Assembly (NCBI RefSeq): GCF_001684955.1
Contig: NZ_MAYF01000079.1
Location: 1 to 50,407, forward strand
Origin: Chryseobacterium contaminans
GTDB lineage: Bacteria > Bacteroidota > Bacteroidia > Flavobacteriales > Weeksellaceae
Length of the DNA: 50,407 nucleotides
Direction: 5' to 3'
Shown here piece after piece: positions 33,115-40,554 of the stretch. The first letter of the stretch is position 1, and the number at the start of each line of letters is the position of its first letter. Under the pieces are notes generated by a model. The model was not told the DNA's origin, ran no database searches, and worked only from the letters and a program-made list of their open reading frames with translations. The position numbers and the translations under genes are program-made.

Positions 33115-34710
33115 ATGTCAGACTTAATCAAAGAAATACAAAAAAGAAAGACCTTCGGGATCATTTCCCACCCGGATGCCGGAAAAACTACCCTTACGGA
33201 AAAACTACTTCTTTTCGGGGGTGCAATCCAGGAAGCGGGTGCGGTAAAATCCAACAAAATAAAAAAAGGAGCTACTTCCGACTTTATGGAAATTGAAAGA
33301 CAGAGAGGAATCTCTGTAGCCACTTCCGTCCTGGCTTTTGAATATAGAGACCATAAAATCAACATTCTCGATACCCCTGGTCACAAGGACTTTGCTGAAG
33401 ATACGTACAGAACTTTAACAGCTGTAGATTCAGTAATTGTTGTAATTGACGTTGCAAAAGGGGTTGAGGAACAAACTGAAAAATTAGTTCAGGTTTGTAG
33501 AATGAGAAACATTCCGATGTTGGTATTCATCAACAAACTTGACCGTGAAGGTAAGGATGCTTTTGATCTTTTGGATGAAGTAGAACAGAAATTAGGATTA
33601 ACGGTTTGTCCACTTTCTTTGCCAATTGGTATGGGAAGCGACTTCCAGGGAATTTATAATATCTGGGAAAACAATATCCAGTTGTTCCTGGAAGAGAAAA
33701 AACAGAAAGTTGGAGATTCTATTAAGTTTGATGATATTAACGATACTTCAATAGATGATGTTATTGGTGAAAAAGCAGCTGCTACTTTAAGAGAAGAGCT
33801 TGATCTGATTCAGTCTGTTTACCCGGAGTTTAATCGTGAAGATTATATGAAAGGTGATTTACAGCCTGTATTCTTTGGTTCTGCTTTGAATAATTTCGGA
33901 GTTCGTGAATTACTGGATGCGTTCATCGATATTGCTCCGATGCCACAACCTAAAGAAAGTGATACCCGTTTAGTGAAGCCTGAAGAAAGCGCTTTTACAG
34001 GATTTGTTTTCAAAATCCACGCGAATATGGACCCTAAACACAGAGACAGATTAGCTTTCGTAAAAATTGTTTCCGGAACATTCAGAAGAAACGAAAACTA
34101 TCTGTTGGTAAGAGAAGGTAAAAAGATGAAATTCTCTTCCCCAAATGCTTTCTTTGCTGATAAAAAAGAAGTTGTGGAGGAAAGTTTCCCTGGAGACATC
34201 GTTGGTTTACATGACACAGGAAGTTTCAGAATTGGTGATACTTTGACTGGCGGTGAAAAACTGAGCTTCAAAGGAATTCCAAGCTTCTCTCCGGAACATT
34301 TCCGTTATATCAACAACAACGATCCGCTTAAAGCTAAGCAATTGGCAAAAGGTATCGATCAGCTGATGGATGAAGGGGTTGCGCAATTATTTACTCTGGA
34401 GATGAACGGAAGAAAGATCATCGGAACTGTTGGAGCCCTTCAGTATGAGGTTATCCAGTACCGTCTGGAACATGAATATGGTGCAAAATGTACTTATGAA
34501 CCTCTATCTATGCACAAAGCATGTTGGGTAGAAGCAGATGAGAAATCTGAAGAGTTTAAAGAATTTGCGAGATTAAAGCAGAGATTCCTTGCCAGAGACA
34601 AATACAATCAATTGGTATTTTTAGCGGATTCTTCTTTTACTATTCACATGACCCAGGAGAAATTCCCGAATGTGAAGCTTCACTTCATTAGTGAGTTTAG
34701 AGAGAGTTAA
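33115..34710 (+). CDS. prfC: Peptide chain release factor 3
   Basis: RF3 is a translational GTPase that removes RF1 or RF2 from the ribosome after peptide release. GTPase motifs: SHPDAGKTTLTEKLL (G1, residues 18-32), RGISVATSV (switch 1), DTPGHKDFAEDTYRTL (G3), and FINKLDREGKD (G4). The RF3-specific second half includes FVFKIHANMDPKHRDRLAFV, GTVGALQYEVIQYRLEHEYG and LVFLADSSFTIHM. Length 531 is standard. It has a probable promoter of its own and a strong terminator just after the stop codon, so it is a single-gene unit. Confidence 0.97.
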   Translation: MSDLIKEIQKRKTFGIISHPDAGKTTLTEKLLLFGGAIQEAGAVKSNKIKKGATSDFMEIERQRGISVATSVLAFEYRDHKINILDTPGHKDFAEDTYRTLTAVDSVIVVIDVAKGVEEQTEKLVQVCRMRNIPMLVFINKLDREGKDAFDLLDEVEQKLGLTVCPLSLPIGMGSDFQGIYNIWENNIQLFLEEKKQKVGDSIKFDDINDTSIDDVIGEKAAATLREELDLIQSVYPEFNREDYMKGDLQPVFFGSALNNFGVRELLDAFIDIAPMPQPKESDTRLVKPEESAFTGFVFKIHANMDPKHRDRLAFVKIVSGTFRRNENYLLVREGKKMKFSSPNAFFADKKEVVEESFPGDIVGLHDTGSFRIGDTLTGGEKLSFKGIPSFSPEHFRYINNNDPLKAKQLAKGIDQLMDEGVAQLFTLEMNGRKIIGTVGALQYEVIQYRLEHEYGAKCTYEPLSMHKACWVEADEKSEEFKEFARLKQRFLARDKYNQLVFLADSSFTIHMTQEKFPNVKLHFISEFRES

Positions 34711-34739
34711 TTAAAAGCTAAAATTGCTTAAAAAATAGG

Positions 34740-34768
34740 TCCGCAGAAGTTTTTTCTGCGGATTTTTT
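34740..34768 (+). terminator. Terminator of prfC
   Basis: TCCGCAGAA at 34740-34748 pairs with TTCTGCGGA at 34754-34762, followed by a run of six T. A canonical intrinsic terminator. Confidence 0.92.
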
Positions 34769-34772
34769 ATTA

Positions 34773-34835
34773 CCACCCCGTCAAAAATTCTTTGAATTTT
34801 TGCCATCCCTCCGAAGGAGGGGAATTATCACGTCT
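34773..34835. repeat. Dispersed-type palindromic element (family 3)
   Basis: Two short inverted repeats lie side by side: CAAAAATTC (34782-34790) with GAATTTTTG (34794-34802), and CCCTCC (34807-34812) with GGAGGG (34816-34821). The combination CACCCCGTCAAAAATTC... followed by CCCTCCGAAGGAGGGGAATT is one that I recall from intergenic regions of many Flavobacteriia. Only this copy occurs in the window, so its repeated nature rests on memory rather than on this sequence. Confidence 0.5.
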
Positions 34836-35030
34836 TCAATTGTAATACTTGCCACTGCTGGAATGTTCAAAATCTAATATTCAATATAAAAACATTTTGT
34901 AAATCTTTTGTAAAATAAATACAAAATACTGAAAACATTACAGTTATCATTTTACTATTAGAATACACTCCATTTACAAGTGCATCGGAAACTTCATCGC
35001 TAATTTTACTTCATCAAAAAAAATAATGTT

Positions 35031-35978
35031 ATGAAAAAGTACATATTACTCGCTGCTATATCAGGTGCTTTTATTGCATGCAGTCAAAAAGGTGAAGTTT
35101 CCCAATCTAAAATTGAAGAAGCTATACATAGTGCAGACAGTGCCGCTACTGTTGCTTCAGAAGCTATTGATCAAGCACATAAAACCGCTAATCAGGCTCT
35201 TGATTCAGCAAGTATCCGAATACAAGATATTGAAGGGGCTAAAAACGATATTCAGGATAAAATAGAACGTACTTCCAAAATGGTGGATTCATTATCGGAT
35301 AAAATTGCGGCTACCAAACTAGAATCAAAGATTGAGAAAAAGGATTCTACTGATAAGAAATCCGAGAAAGCAGTAACACATGTTACAGCTCCAAAAGTAA
35401 TTAAGGAAACCAAAATCATTTACAAAGAAAAACCACAGAATGACAGCTACGAACTGAGTATGCCAAAAGATAAAATGGTGAAAACAGGATATCTTGTAGT
35501 GCGTGCAGATAATGCAGAAACGGTAAAAGAAATTATCAGAGAAGAAGCCATTAAAAACAATGGATATGTTAAAAGTGAAAACCAGTCTTATACTGAATCA
35601 GCGAATCCGCGTGATGAAAACCAAAAAGTTTACAGTCTGAACATTAAAGTTCCCATTCAGCATTTTGATGGATTAATGGAAGCTTTAAACAGCAATATAG
35701 GAGATATCGAAACCAGAGATATTCAGGTTACTGGAAGGAATTACGCAGACAATACTATTTGCAGTATCGATGTCAATATCACCGATAAAACTGAAGCAGA
35801 AAAGGAGCCTAAAACTTTTGGCGGAAAATCACTGGCTGCTATTGAATCCGGCTGGGATGTAATTACTTCAATCTTCCTGTTTCTTCTCCCATTATGGCCG
35901 GTATTTCTGATTGGAGGTATTGGATACTATTTTTATAAAAAGAAGCAAAATAACATTCCTAATAAAGATTCTCATTAG
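35031..35978 (+). CDS. DUF4349 domain lipoprotein
   Basis: Signal peptide MKKYILLAAISGAFIAC with Cys17 as the lipid attachment site. Residues 25-110 form a long alpha-helical, charged region (SADSAATVASEAIDQAHKTA). From about 145 the DUF4349 domain begins: KTGYLVVRADNAETVKEIIR, NNGYVKSENQSYT, LNIKVPIQHFDGLMEAL and IGDIETRDIQVTGRNYAD. A C-terminal membrane helix (VITSIFLFLLPLWPVFLIGG) is followed by a basic tail, the normal plan for this family. Thus it may be tethered both by lipid and by a helix. Function of DUF4349 is unknown. Single gene with its own terminator. Confidence 0.88.
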   Translation: MKKYILLAAISGAFIACSQKGEVSQSKIEEAIHSADSAATVASEAIDQAHKTANQALDSASIRIQDIEGAKNDIQDKIERTSKMVDSLSDKIAATKLESKIEKKDSTDKKSEKAVTHVTAPKVIKETKIIYKEKPQNDSYELSMPKDKMVKTGYLVVRADNAETVKEIIREEAIKNNGYVKSENQSYTESANPRDENQKVYSLNIKVPIQHFDGLMEALNSNIGDIETRDIQVTGRNYADNTICSIDVNITDKTEAEKEPKTFGGKSLAAIESGWDVITSIFLFLLPLWPVFLIGGIGYYFYKKKQNNIPNKDSH

Positions 35979-35984
35979 GATTTC

Positions 35985-36012
35985 AAAATCCATCCTTGTG
36001 ATGGATTTTTTG
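35985..36012 (+). terminator. Terminator of the DUF4349 lipoprotein gene
   Basis: AAAATCCATC at 35985-35994 pairs with GATGGATTTT at 36000-36009 around a five-base loop and is followed by T-rich sequence. Confidence 0.88.
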
Positions 36013-36038
36013 TTTTTTGGGGTTGATTTTTATTTTTA

Positions 36039-36067
36039 ACCACAGATTTTACGGATTGTCACAGATC
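36039..36067. repeat. ACCACAGATT-type dispersed repeat
   Basis: The stretch AACCACAGATTTTACGGATT followed by GTCACAGAT belongs to a motif that I know from many bacterial intergenic regions (ACCACAGATTNCACAGATT). A related TTGTG-rich fragment lies at 36121-36140 and another at 40460-40485. Confidence 0.45.
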
Positions 36068-36087
36068 TTTTTGCTTTGATTATTGGA

Positions 36088-36117
36088 TGAGATTGCTTCG
36101 CTACGCTCGCAATGACA
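36088..36117. repeat. REP-like palindromic element (family 1)
   Basis: The unit starts TGAGATTGCTTCGCTACGC and ends CGCAATGACA. It matches the right arm of the element at 2427-2450. Only one arm is present here. Confidence 0.75.
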
Positions 36118-36156
36118 AGCTTGTGATATTTGTGAAGTGGGATTTGTGTTTTAATT

Positions 36157-36230
36157 TTAGGTTTTGGCTAAAGCCAATGGAATTTGATGATTTATTTATT
36201 TGGCTGGGCTAAAGCCCACCCCTATTGATG
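36157..36230. repeat. GGCTAAAGCC repeat (family 2), longer copy
   Basis: TTAGGTTTTGGCTAAAGCCA opens the element; a second GGGCTAAAGCCC palindrome and CACCCCTATTGATG close it. A second copy of the first part is at 40336-40382. Confidence 0.7.
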
Positions 36231-36302
36231 TTGATATGTGGATGGATAGCTGATGATTAATAACAACATTGGTCCTACTTATCTTTTTAAAATGTATGAG
36301 AT

Positions 36303-36324
36303 GAGATCCTTACAGGATGACAAA
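36303..36324. repeat. Weak family-1 unit
   Basis: GAGATCCTTACAGGATGACA keeps the family-1 ends (GAGAT and ATGACA) around a small palindrome, ATCCTTACAGGAT. Similarity to the other units is partial. Confidence 0.4.
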
Positions 36325-36406
36325 ATTCGGGGGAGATACAGAAGTTGTGATGCAAAAACTCTTCGATTAATATAGTAAAGCAAATATTGATACTTAACAG
36401 TAATAT

Positions 36407-36472
36407 CATTCATCATTCATCATTCATCATTACTTATTACTCATTACTTATTACTCATTACTTATTACTCAT
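36407..36472. repeat. Two adjacent tandem repeats, 7-bp and 14-bp
   Basis: CATTCAT occurs three times in tandem at 36407-36427. TACTTATTACTCAT then occurs three times without error at 36431-36472. A single inverted copy of 13 bases of the 14-mer lies at 44680-44692. Confidence 0.9.
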
Positions 36473-36477
36473 AAAAA

Positions 36478-36562
36478 TAGCCCCGATAGCAACGGTTACC
36501 CCGCAGCATGGATTGGACACGGTCCGGCGCGAGGAGTATGAGTGGATAGCGGGAAAAGCTCC
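36478..36562 (+). ncRNA. Flavo-1-like structured RNA element (candidate)
   Basis: The left end AGCCCCGATAGCAACGG and right end AGTGGATAGCGGGAAAAGC, then TCC, enclose a short GC-rich, variable centre. I know this pair of conserved ends from many flavobacterial intergenic regions and believe it to be the Flavo-1 RNA motif. CCCG at 36482-36485 can pair with CGGG at 36550-36553 and AGC at 36479-36481 with GCT at 36558-36560. The block is much richer in G+C than the DNA around it. A terminator hairpin follows directly. The Rfam name is from memory and should be checked; the existence of a distinct conserved-looking block is clear. Confidence 0.55.
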
Positions 36563-36570
36563 TAAAAAGA

Positions 36571-36596
36571 AAAGGCCTCCAAAACGGAAGCCTTTT
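36571..36596. terminator. Terminator between the RNA element and the convergent small membrane protein gene
   Basis: AAAGGC-TCC (36571-36580) pairs with GGA-GCCTTT (36586-36595), with one C/A mismatch, and has A- and T-runs on both sides. It could end both the candidate RNA on the plus strand and the gene on the minus strand. Confidence 0.8.
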
Positions 36597-36599
36597 GCA

Positions 36600-36965
36600 T
36601 TATTTCATGTTCACAACTTTGTCTACGACAAACTTTGTATTTCCTCTCCACGGAAGAGCACCATTGTATTCTTTGTAATGAAGGTCAAAGGTTTTACCAC
36701 TGTTGGTTTCCAATTGTTTGAAAACTTCAGGGTCGTCTACGGAGAATTCAAACTCATAGCTTGTAATACCTCCTGTTTTCCCTTTTCCAAATCCTTCCTG
36801 AATCAGTTTACCTTCATAGGTTTTGAAGATATAGCCTTTTTTCATGGCATAATTCAGGTATCCGGATTTTACGCCTTCTCCAAATACGAAGAAGAACTTA
36901 TACCATACAAATACTCCTAACAATAGCAGTATAACGCCGAGGGTAATCCACAAAGATTTTTTCAT
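36600..36965 (-). CDS. Small membrane-anchored protein of unknown function
   Basis: This protein of 121 residues has an N-terminal helix (LWITLGVILLLLGVFVWYKF) and a soluble domain of about 90 residues containing GVKSGYLNYAMKKGYIFKTY followed by EGKLIQEGFG. I recognise the pattern from short flavobacterial proteins sometimes mislabelled as 6-phosphogluconate dehydrogenase; there is no Rossmann fold or catalytic residue here, so that label would be wrong. It lies 22 bases downstream of the acyl-CoA dehydrogenase on the same strand, so the two are probably co-transcribed. Function unknown. Confidence 0.75.
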   Translation of the reverse strand: MKKSLWITLGVILLLLGVFVWYKFFFVFGEGVKSGYLNYAMKKGYIFKTYEGKLIQEGFGKGKTGGITSYEFEFSVDDPEVFKQLETNSGKTFDLHYKEYNGALPWRGNTKFVVDKVVNMK

Positions 36966-36987
36966 AGAGTGTGTGTTTTGTTAATTC

Positions 36988-38127
36988 TTATTTTGCGATG
37001 CTTCTTGAGATCACTATTTTCTGGATTTCAGAAGTTCCTTCGTAGATCTGAGTGATTTTCGCATCTCTCATTAATCTTTCTACGTGGTATTCCTTCACAT
37101 ATCCGTATCCACCATGGATCTGTACCGCTTCAATAGTAGTATCCATTGCCACCTGAGAAGCATATAGTTTTGCCATAGCTCCACTTTCAGAGATATCTTT
37201 TCCAGCATCTTTCTCACAAGCTGCTTTGAAACATAACATTCTTGCTGCAGTGATCTGAGTAGCCATATCTGCTAATTTGAATGCGATAGCCTGGTGATTG
37301 ATGATCTCAGTTTTGAAAGCTTTTCTTGTTTTAGCATATTTAAGAGCCAATTCGTAAGCTCCTGAAGCAATTCCTAACGCCTGAGAAGCGATACCGATTC
37401 TACCTCCGTTCAATACAGCCATTGCAAAATTGAAACCAAACCCGTCAGCACCAATTCTGTTTTCTTTTGGAACTTTCACATTGTTGAAGATCAAAGAGTG
37501 TGTGTCACTTCCTCTGATTCCCAGCTTATCTTCTTTTGGTCCGATTTCAAAACCTTCCCAACCTCTTTCTACGATGAAAGCATTGATTCCTTTATGTTTT
37601 TTCTCAGGATCAGTCTGCGCAATTACGATATAGTAAGTAGCCGTTCCACCGTTAGTGATCCAGTTTTTAATTCCGTTTAGAAGATAGTAATCTCCTTTGT
37701 CTTCAGCAGTTGTTTTCTGAGAAGTGGCGTCAGAACCAGCTTCAGGCTCAGATAAAGCAAATGCTCCGATAACCTGTCCGCTTGCCAATGGAGTAAGATA
37801 TTTTACTTTTTGCTCTTCAGAAGCAAATTTTTCAAGACCGGCACAAACCAATGAATTGTTTACAGACATTACAACCGCCGCAGAAGCATCTACTTTTGCA
37901 ATTTCTTCCATTGCCAGCACATAAGAAACGCTGTCCATACCTGCACCACCGTATTTAGGATCCACCATCATTCCTAAAAGTCCCATTTCTCCCATTTTCT
38001 TCACCTGTTCTACAGGGAATTTCTGGTCGCGGTCTCTTTCAATAACTCCAGGTAATAGTTCGTTCTGTGCAAAGTCTCTTGCCGCCTGCTGAATCATCAG
38101 CTGTTCTTCCGATAAATTAAAGTCCAT
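36988..38127 (-). CDS. Acyl-CoA dehydrogenase
   Basis: A FAD-dependent enzyme that introduces the alpha-beta double bond in acyl-CoA, the first oxidation of beta-oxidation or branched-chain acid breakdown. Segments: GMMVDPKYGGAGMDSVSYVL, IGAFALSEPEAGSDATSQKT (FAD/substrate), GIKNWITNGGTA, LGIRGSDTHSLIFNNVKVP and IQIHGGYGYVKEYHVERLMR-type C-terminus. Glu363 in IYEGTSEIQ is in the place of the catalytic base in short- and medium-chain enzymes. Length 379 is normal. It is divergent from an acyl-CoA synthetase, a sensible pairing, and is followed by a small membrane protein. Chain-length preference cannot be told. Confidence 0.94.
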   Translation of the reverse strand: MDFNLSEEQLMIQQAARDFAQNELLPGVIERDRDQKFPVEQVKKMGEMGLLGMMVDPKYGGAGMDSVSYVLAMEEIAKVDASAAVVMSVNNSLVCAGLEKFASEEQKVKYLTPLASGQVIGAFALSEPEAGSDATSQKTTAEDKGDYYLLNGIKNWITNGGTATYYIVIAQTDPEKKHKGINAFIVERGWEGFEIGPKEDKLGIRGSDTHSLIFNNVKVPKENRIGADGFGFNFAMAVLNGGRIGIASQALGIASGAYELALKYAKTRKAFKTEIINHQAIAFKLADMATQITAARMLCFKAACEKDAGKDISESGAMAKLYASQVAMDTTIEAVQIHGGYGYVKEYHVERLMRDAKITQIYEGTSEIQKIVISRSIAK

Positions 38128-38495
38128 AAAAAAAATAATTAGATAGCCGTAAATTTACACTTTTTAACCCAATCTGAAAAAATAAATTAAAAGCAGGGAA
38201 AAGACTGACAGAAAGGGAGATGGAAGAGATTCGGGATACGAGGTTCGAGATGCAGGATTTTGTGATATTGATGACATACAAAATAGATGTTAAGTTATTG
38301 ACAACTCCTCTTAATGATGAGGAAATATTATCTGGTCAGTAAGATTTTGAAAACCCGGTTGTATGGCTTCCAGAGCACTTTTACACAAAAATTATTATGG
38401 TACACATTCAACTTATCTCCAATTATCTGTTTCAGATCTATACAATTAAAAAAAATGCTTATATTTAGATTTCTTTATAAATTATTTAAAAAATC
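38128..38495. other. Divergent intergenic region between acyl-CoA dehydrogenase and acyl-CoA synthetase
   Basis: No supported gene. The stretch 38224-38262 (AGAGATTCGGGATACGAGG and onward) has a degenerate GAnATtCGnG pattern like a dispersed low-complexity repeat. No FadR-like operator palindrome or clear TAnnTTTG box was identified. A small basic open frame ending on the ATGA of the next gene is discussed under rejected items. Confidence 0.55.
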
Positions 38496-40274
38496 ATGAC
38501 GATCAAGAGATTATTCGATATTCCGCACTACGCTTTAGAGAAATATCCTAAAACGGATATGTTTGCAACGAAGTATCATGGTGAATGGAAAAAAACTTCC
38601 ACACAGGAGTTTATTAATGAGGGAAATAAGATATCCAGAGGACTACTGAAGTTAGGTATAAAACCGGGTGATAAGATCGCTTTAATAACTACCAATTCGC
38701 GTACAGAATGGGCAATAATGGATTTTGGGCTTTCCCAGATTGGTGTTGTTTCGGTACCGGTTTATCCAAGTATTTCTCCGGAAGATTATGAATTTATCTT
38801 CAACAATGCGGAAATACAATATTGTTTTGTCTCAGACAAAGAATTACTCAATAAGGTAATGAAAGTAAAGCACAACATCCCAACTTTACAAGGGATCTTT
38901 ACTTTTGATAAAATAAGCGGCGCTGCCAACTGGAGTGAAATTCTTGATCTTGGGGAGGATGAATCCACCCAAATTGAAGTGGAAGACCTTTCCAATGCTA
39001 TCAATACGGAAGATTTAGCTACGATTATTTACACTTCAGGAACTACAGGAAGACCTAAAGGAGTAATGCTTACCCATAATAATATTGTTTCCAATGTACT
39101 GGGATCTATTCCAAGGATTCCTAAGAAAAAGAGCCTTGATTATAAGGAAACAAGAGCATTAAGCTTCCTTCCAATCTGTCACATTTTTGAAAGAATGCTA
39201 TTCTATCTTTATCAATACAATGGTTTTTCTCTTTACTTCGCTGAAAGTATTGAAAAAATGGGGGAAAACGTAAAAGAAGTGAAGCCTCATTATATGACTG
39301 TAGTCCCAAGACTGGTAGAAAAAGTATATGATAAGATCTACAATACCGGCTCTTCTGCAGGCGGTTTAAAATCAAAAATATTCTTCTGGGCTTTAAATTT
39401 AATTACCAAAAAGAAATCTGTTTCCAAGCCTTCGGGCATTCAGGAACTTATTGCTGACAAACTTGTATTTTCGAAATGGAGAGAAGGTTTGGGTGGCGAA
39501 ATTGTTACTTTGGTTTCCGGATCTGCAGCCTTGTCTACCAGACTCAATTTAATGTTCCAGAATGCAGGAATTCCTATTTTGGAAGGATATGGATTAACGG
39601 AGACATCACCTGTAATTTCTGTAAACAGCTTTGAAAAAATGAAAGTAGGAACCGTTGGGATTCCTTTGGATAACTTACAGGTAAAAATCCAGGAAGACGG
39701 TGAAATTACAGTAAAAGGACCTTCCGTGTTTAAAGGTTACTTCCAGAATGAAGAAATGACCAAAGAAGCATTTACTGAAGATGGATTCTTTAAAACAGGA
39801 GATATCGGGCACATTGACAGCGATGGTTTCCTACAGATTACTGATCGTAAGAAGGAAATGTTTAAGACTTCCGGCGGAAAATATATTGCGCCTCAGACTA
39901 TTGAAAATTTAGCTAAGGCTTCAAAATTCATTGAGCAAATTATGGTTGTAGGAGATGGTGAGAAAATGCCTTGCGCTCTGGTACAGCCTGATTTTGAGTT
40001 TGCAAAAAGCTGGGCCATGAGAAACAACCTCAACATCGGCTCTACTCCTGAAGAAATTGCAAAAAGTGCAGAATTAAAGCAAAGAATTGAAAAAGAAATT
40101 GAAGGAATTAATGAACACCTTGGAAACTGGGAGAAAATTAAAAAGATTGAGCTGACTCCTGAGGTTTGGAGCATTGAAACCGGACTTCTGACACCTACAC
40201 TGAAATTAAAAAGAAAAGCGGTAAAAGAGAAGTTTATTGCCCTTTACAATAAGATGTATGATCATCAGAATTAA
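38496..40274 (+). CDS. Long-chain acyl-CoA synthetase (AMP-forming, FAA1/FadD15-like)
   Basis: This ANL-superfamily enzyme activates fatty acids with ATP and CoA. The P-loop-like motif IIYTSGTTGRPKGVMLTHNN covers residues 177-196, EGYGLTETSPVIS is the A5 motif, GFFKTGDIGHIDSDGFLQIT and DRKKEMFKTSGGKYIAPQTI form the A7-A8 region, and the C-terminal Lys is in LKLKRKAV. It has the shape of the about 590-residue class related to eukaryotic Faa1 and mycobacterial FadD15 rather than E. coli FadD. It follows a divergent acyl-CoA dehydrogenase gene. It ends at a hairpin with T-run. Confidence 0.94.
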   Translation: MTIKRLFDIPHYALEKYPKTDMFATKYHGEWKKTSTQEFINEGNKISRGLLKLGIKPGDKIALITTNSRTEWAIMDFGLSQIGVVSVPVYPSISPEDYEFIFNNAEIQYCFVSDKELLNKVMKVKHNIPTLQGIFTFDKISGAANWSEILDLGEDESTQIEVEDLSNAINTEDLATIIYTSGTTGRPKGVMLTHNNIVSNVLGSIPRIPKKKSLDYKETRALSFLPICHIFERMLFYLYQYNGFSLYFAESIEKMGENVKEVKPHYMTVVPRLVEKVYDKIYNTGSSAGGLKSKIFFWALNLITKKKSVSKPSGIQELIADKLVFSKWREGLGGEIVTLVSGSAALSTRLNLMFQNAGIPILEGYGLTETSPVISVNSFEKMKVGTVGIPLDNLQVKIQEDGEITVKGPSVFKGYFQNEEMTKEAFTEDGFFKTGDIGHIDSDGFLQITDRKKEMFKTSGGKYIAPQTIENLAKASKFIEQIMVVGDGEKMPCALVQPDFEFAKSWAMRNNLNIGSTPEEIAKSAELKQRIEKEIEGINEHLGNWEKIKKIELTPEVWSIETGLLTPTLKLKRKAVKEKFIALYNKMYDHQN

Positions 40275-40283
40275 AAATTATAC

Positions 40284-40314
40284 CAACCGCTTCAAATGAG
40301 GCGGTTTTTTTTGG
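40284..40314 (+). terminator. Terminator of the acyl-CoA synthetase gene
   Basis: AACCGC pairs with GCGGTT around a loop of about ten bases and is followed by eight T residues. Confidence 0.8.
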
Positions 40315-40335
40315 AGTTTCCACCATGATGGATAA

Positions 40336-40382
40336 TTAGGTTTTGGCTAAAGCCAGAGGAATTTATTATTTTTTTAATGGGC
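40336..40382. repeat. GGCTAAAGCC repeat (family 2), shorter copy
   Basis: It opens TTAGGTTTTGGCTAAAGCCA, identical over 20 bases to 36157-36176, continues with GGAATTT and ends in AATGGGC. The second palindrome of the longer copy is missing. A weak family-1-like fragment, GAGATTCCTCATTCGTCGG, follows at 40408-40426. Confidence 0.7.
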
Positions 40383-40505
40383 AACTTTATATTTTATTCT
40401 GGTTGTGGAGATTCCTCATTCGTCGGAAGGATAAAGCAAAGGGACTGCCGGATAAATTGTTGTATTTGTGAAAACATTTGTGGTATTCATGTTTCAACAA
40501 AACAA

Positions 40506-40534
40506 AAAAGCTGTCTCAAAATGAAACAGCTTTT
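40506..40534. terminator. Bidirectional terminator before the coiled-coil protein gene
   Basis: AAAAGCTGT at 40506-40514 pairs with ACAGCTTTT at 40526-40534; A-run on the left and T-run on the right. It mainly serves the Nif3/coiled-coil unit on the minus strand. Confidence 0.82.
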
Positions 40535-40554
40535 GTATTATTTAAAATCAATAA

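Larger units (their letters stand above)
35979..36599. other. Gene-free stretch rich in repeats
   Basis: About 620 bases with no supported gene. From left to right it holds the DUF4349 terminator, a CACAGATT-type repeat, a family-1 REP unit, the GGCTAAAGCC repeat, a weak family-1 unit, a 7-bp and a 14-bp tandem repeat, a GC-rich Flavo-1-like RNA element and a terminator. Such a mix marks it as a site where intergenic elements accumulate. Confidence 0.75.

Noticed and set aside
36407..36472. Possible CRISPR-like array
   Set aside because: The units are 7 and 14 bases in direct contact with no spacers and no cas genes nearby.
36387..36920. Plus-strand open frame of 177 codons
   Set aside because: It translates the tandem repeats, the RNA element and a terminator, then runs antisense through the small membrane protein gene. 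Composition is not protein-like at the start.
36600..36965. 6-phosphogluconate dehydrogenase label for the small membrane protein
   Set aside because: The protein is 121 residues with a membrane helix and has no Rossmann fold or catalytic residues.
38314..38499. Basic 61-residue open frame ending on the ATGA of the acyl-CoA synthetase gene
   Set aside because: The overlap looks like translational coupling, but the peptide is Lys/Phe/Leu-rich as expected from AT-rich DNA, with no ribosome site and no recognisable pattern. Conservation would be needed to reconsider.
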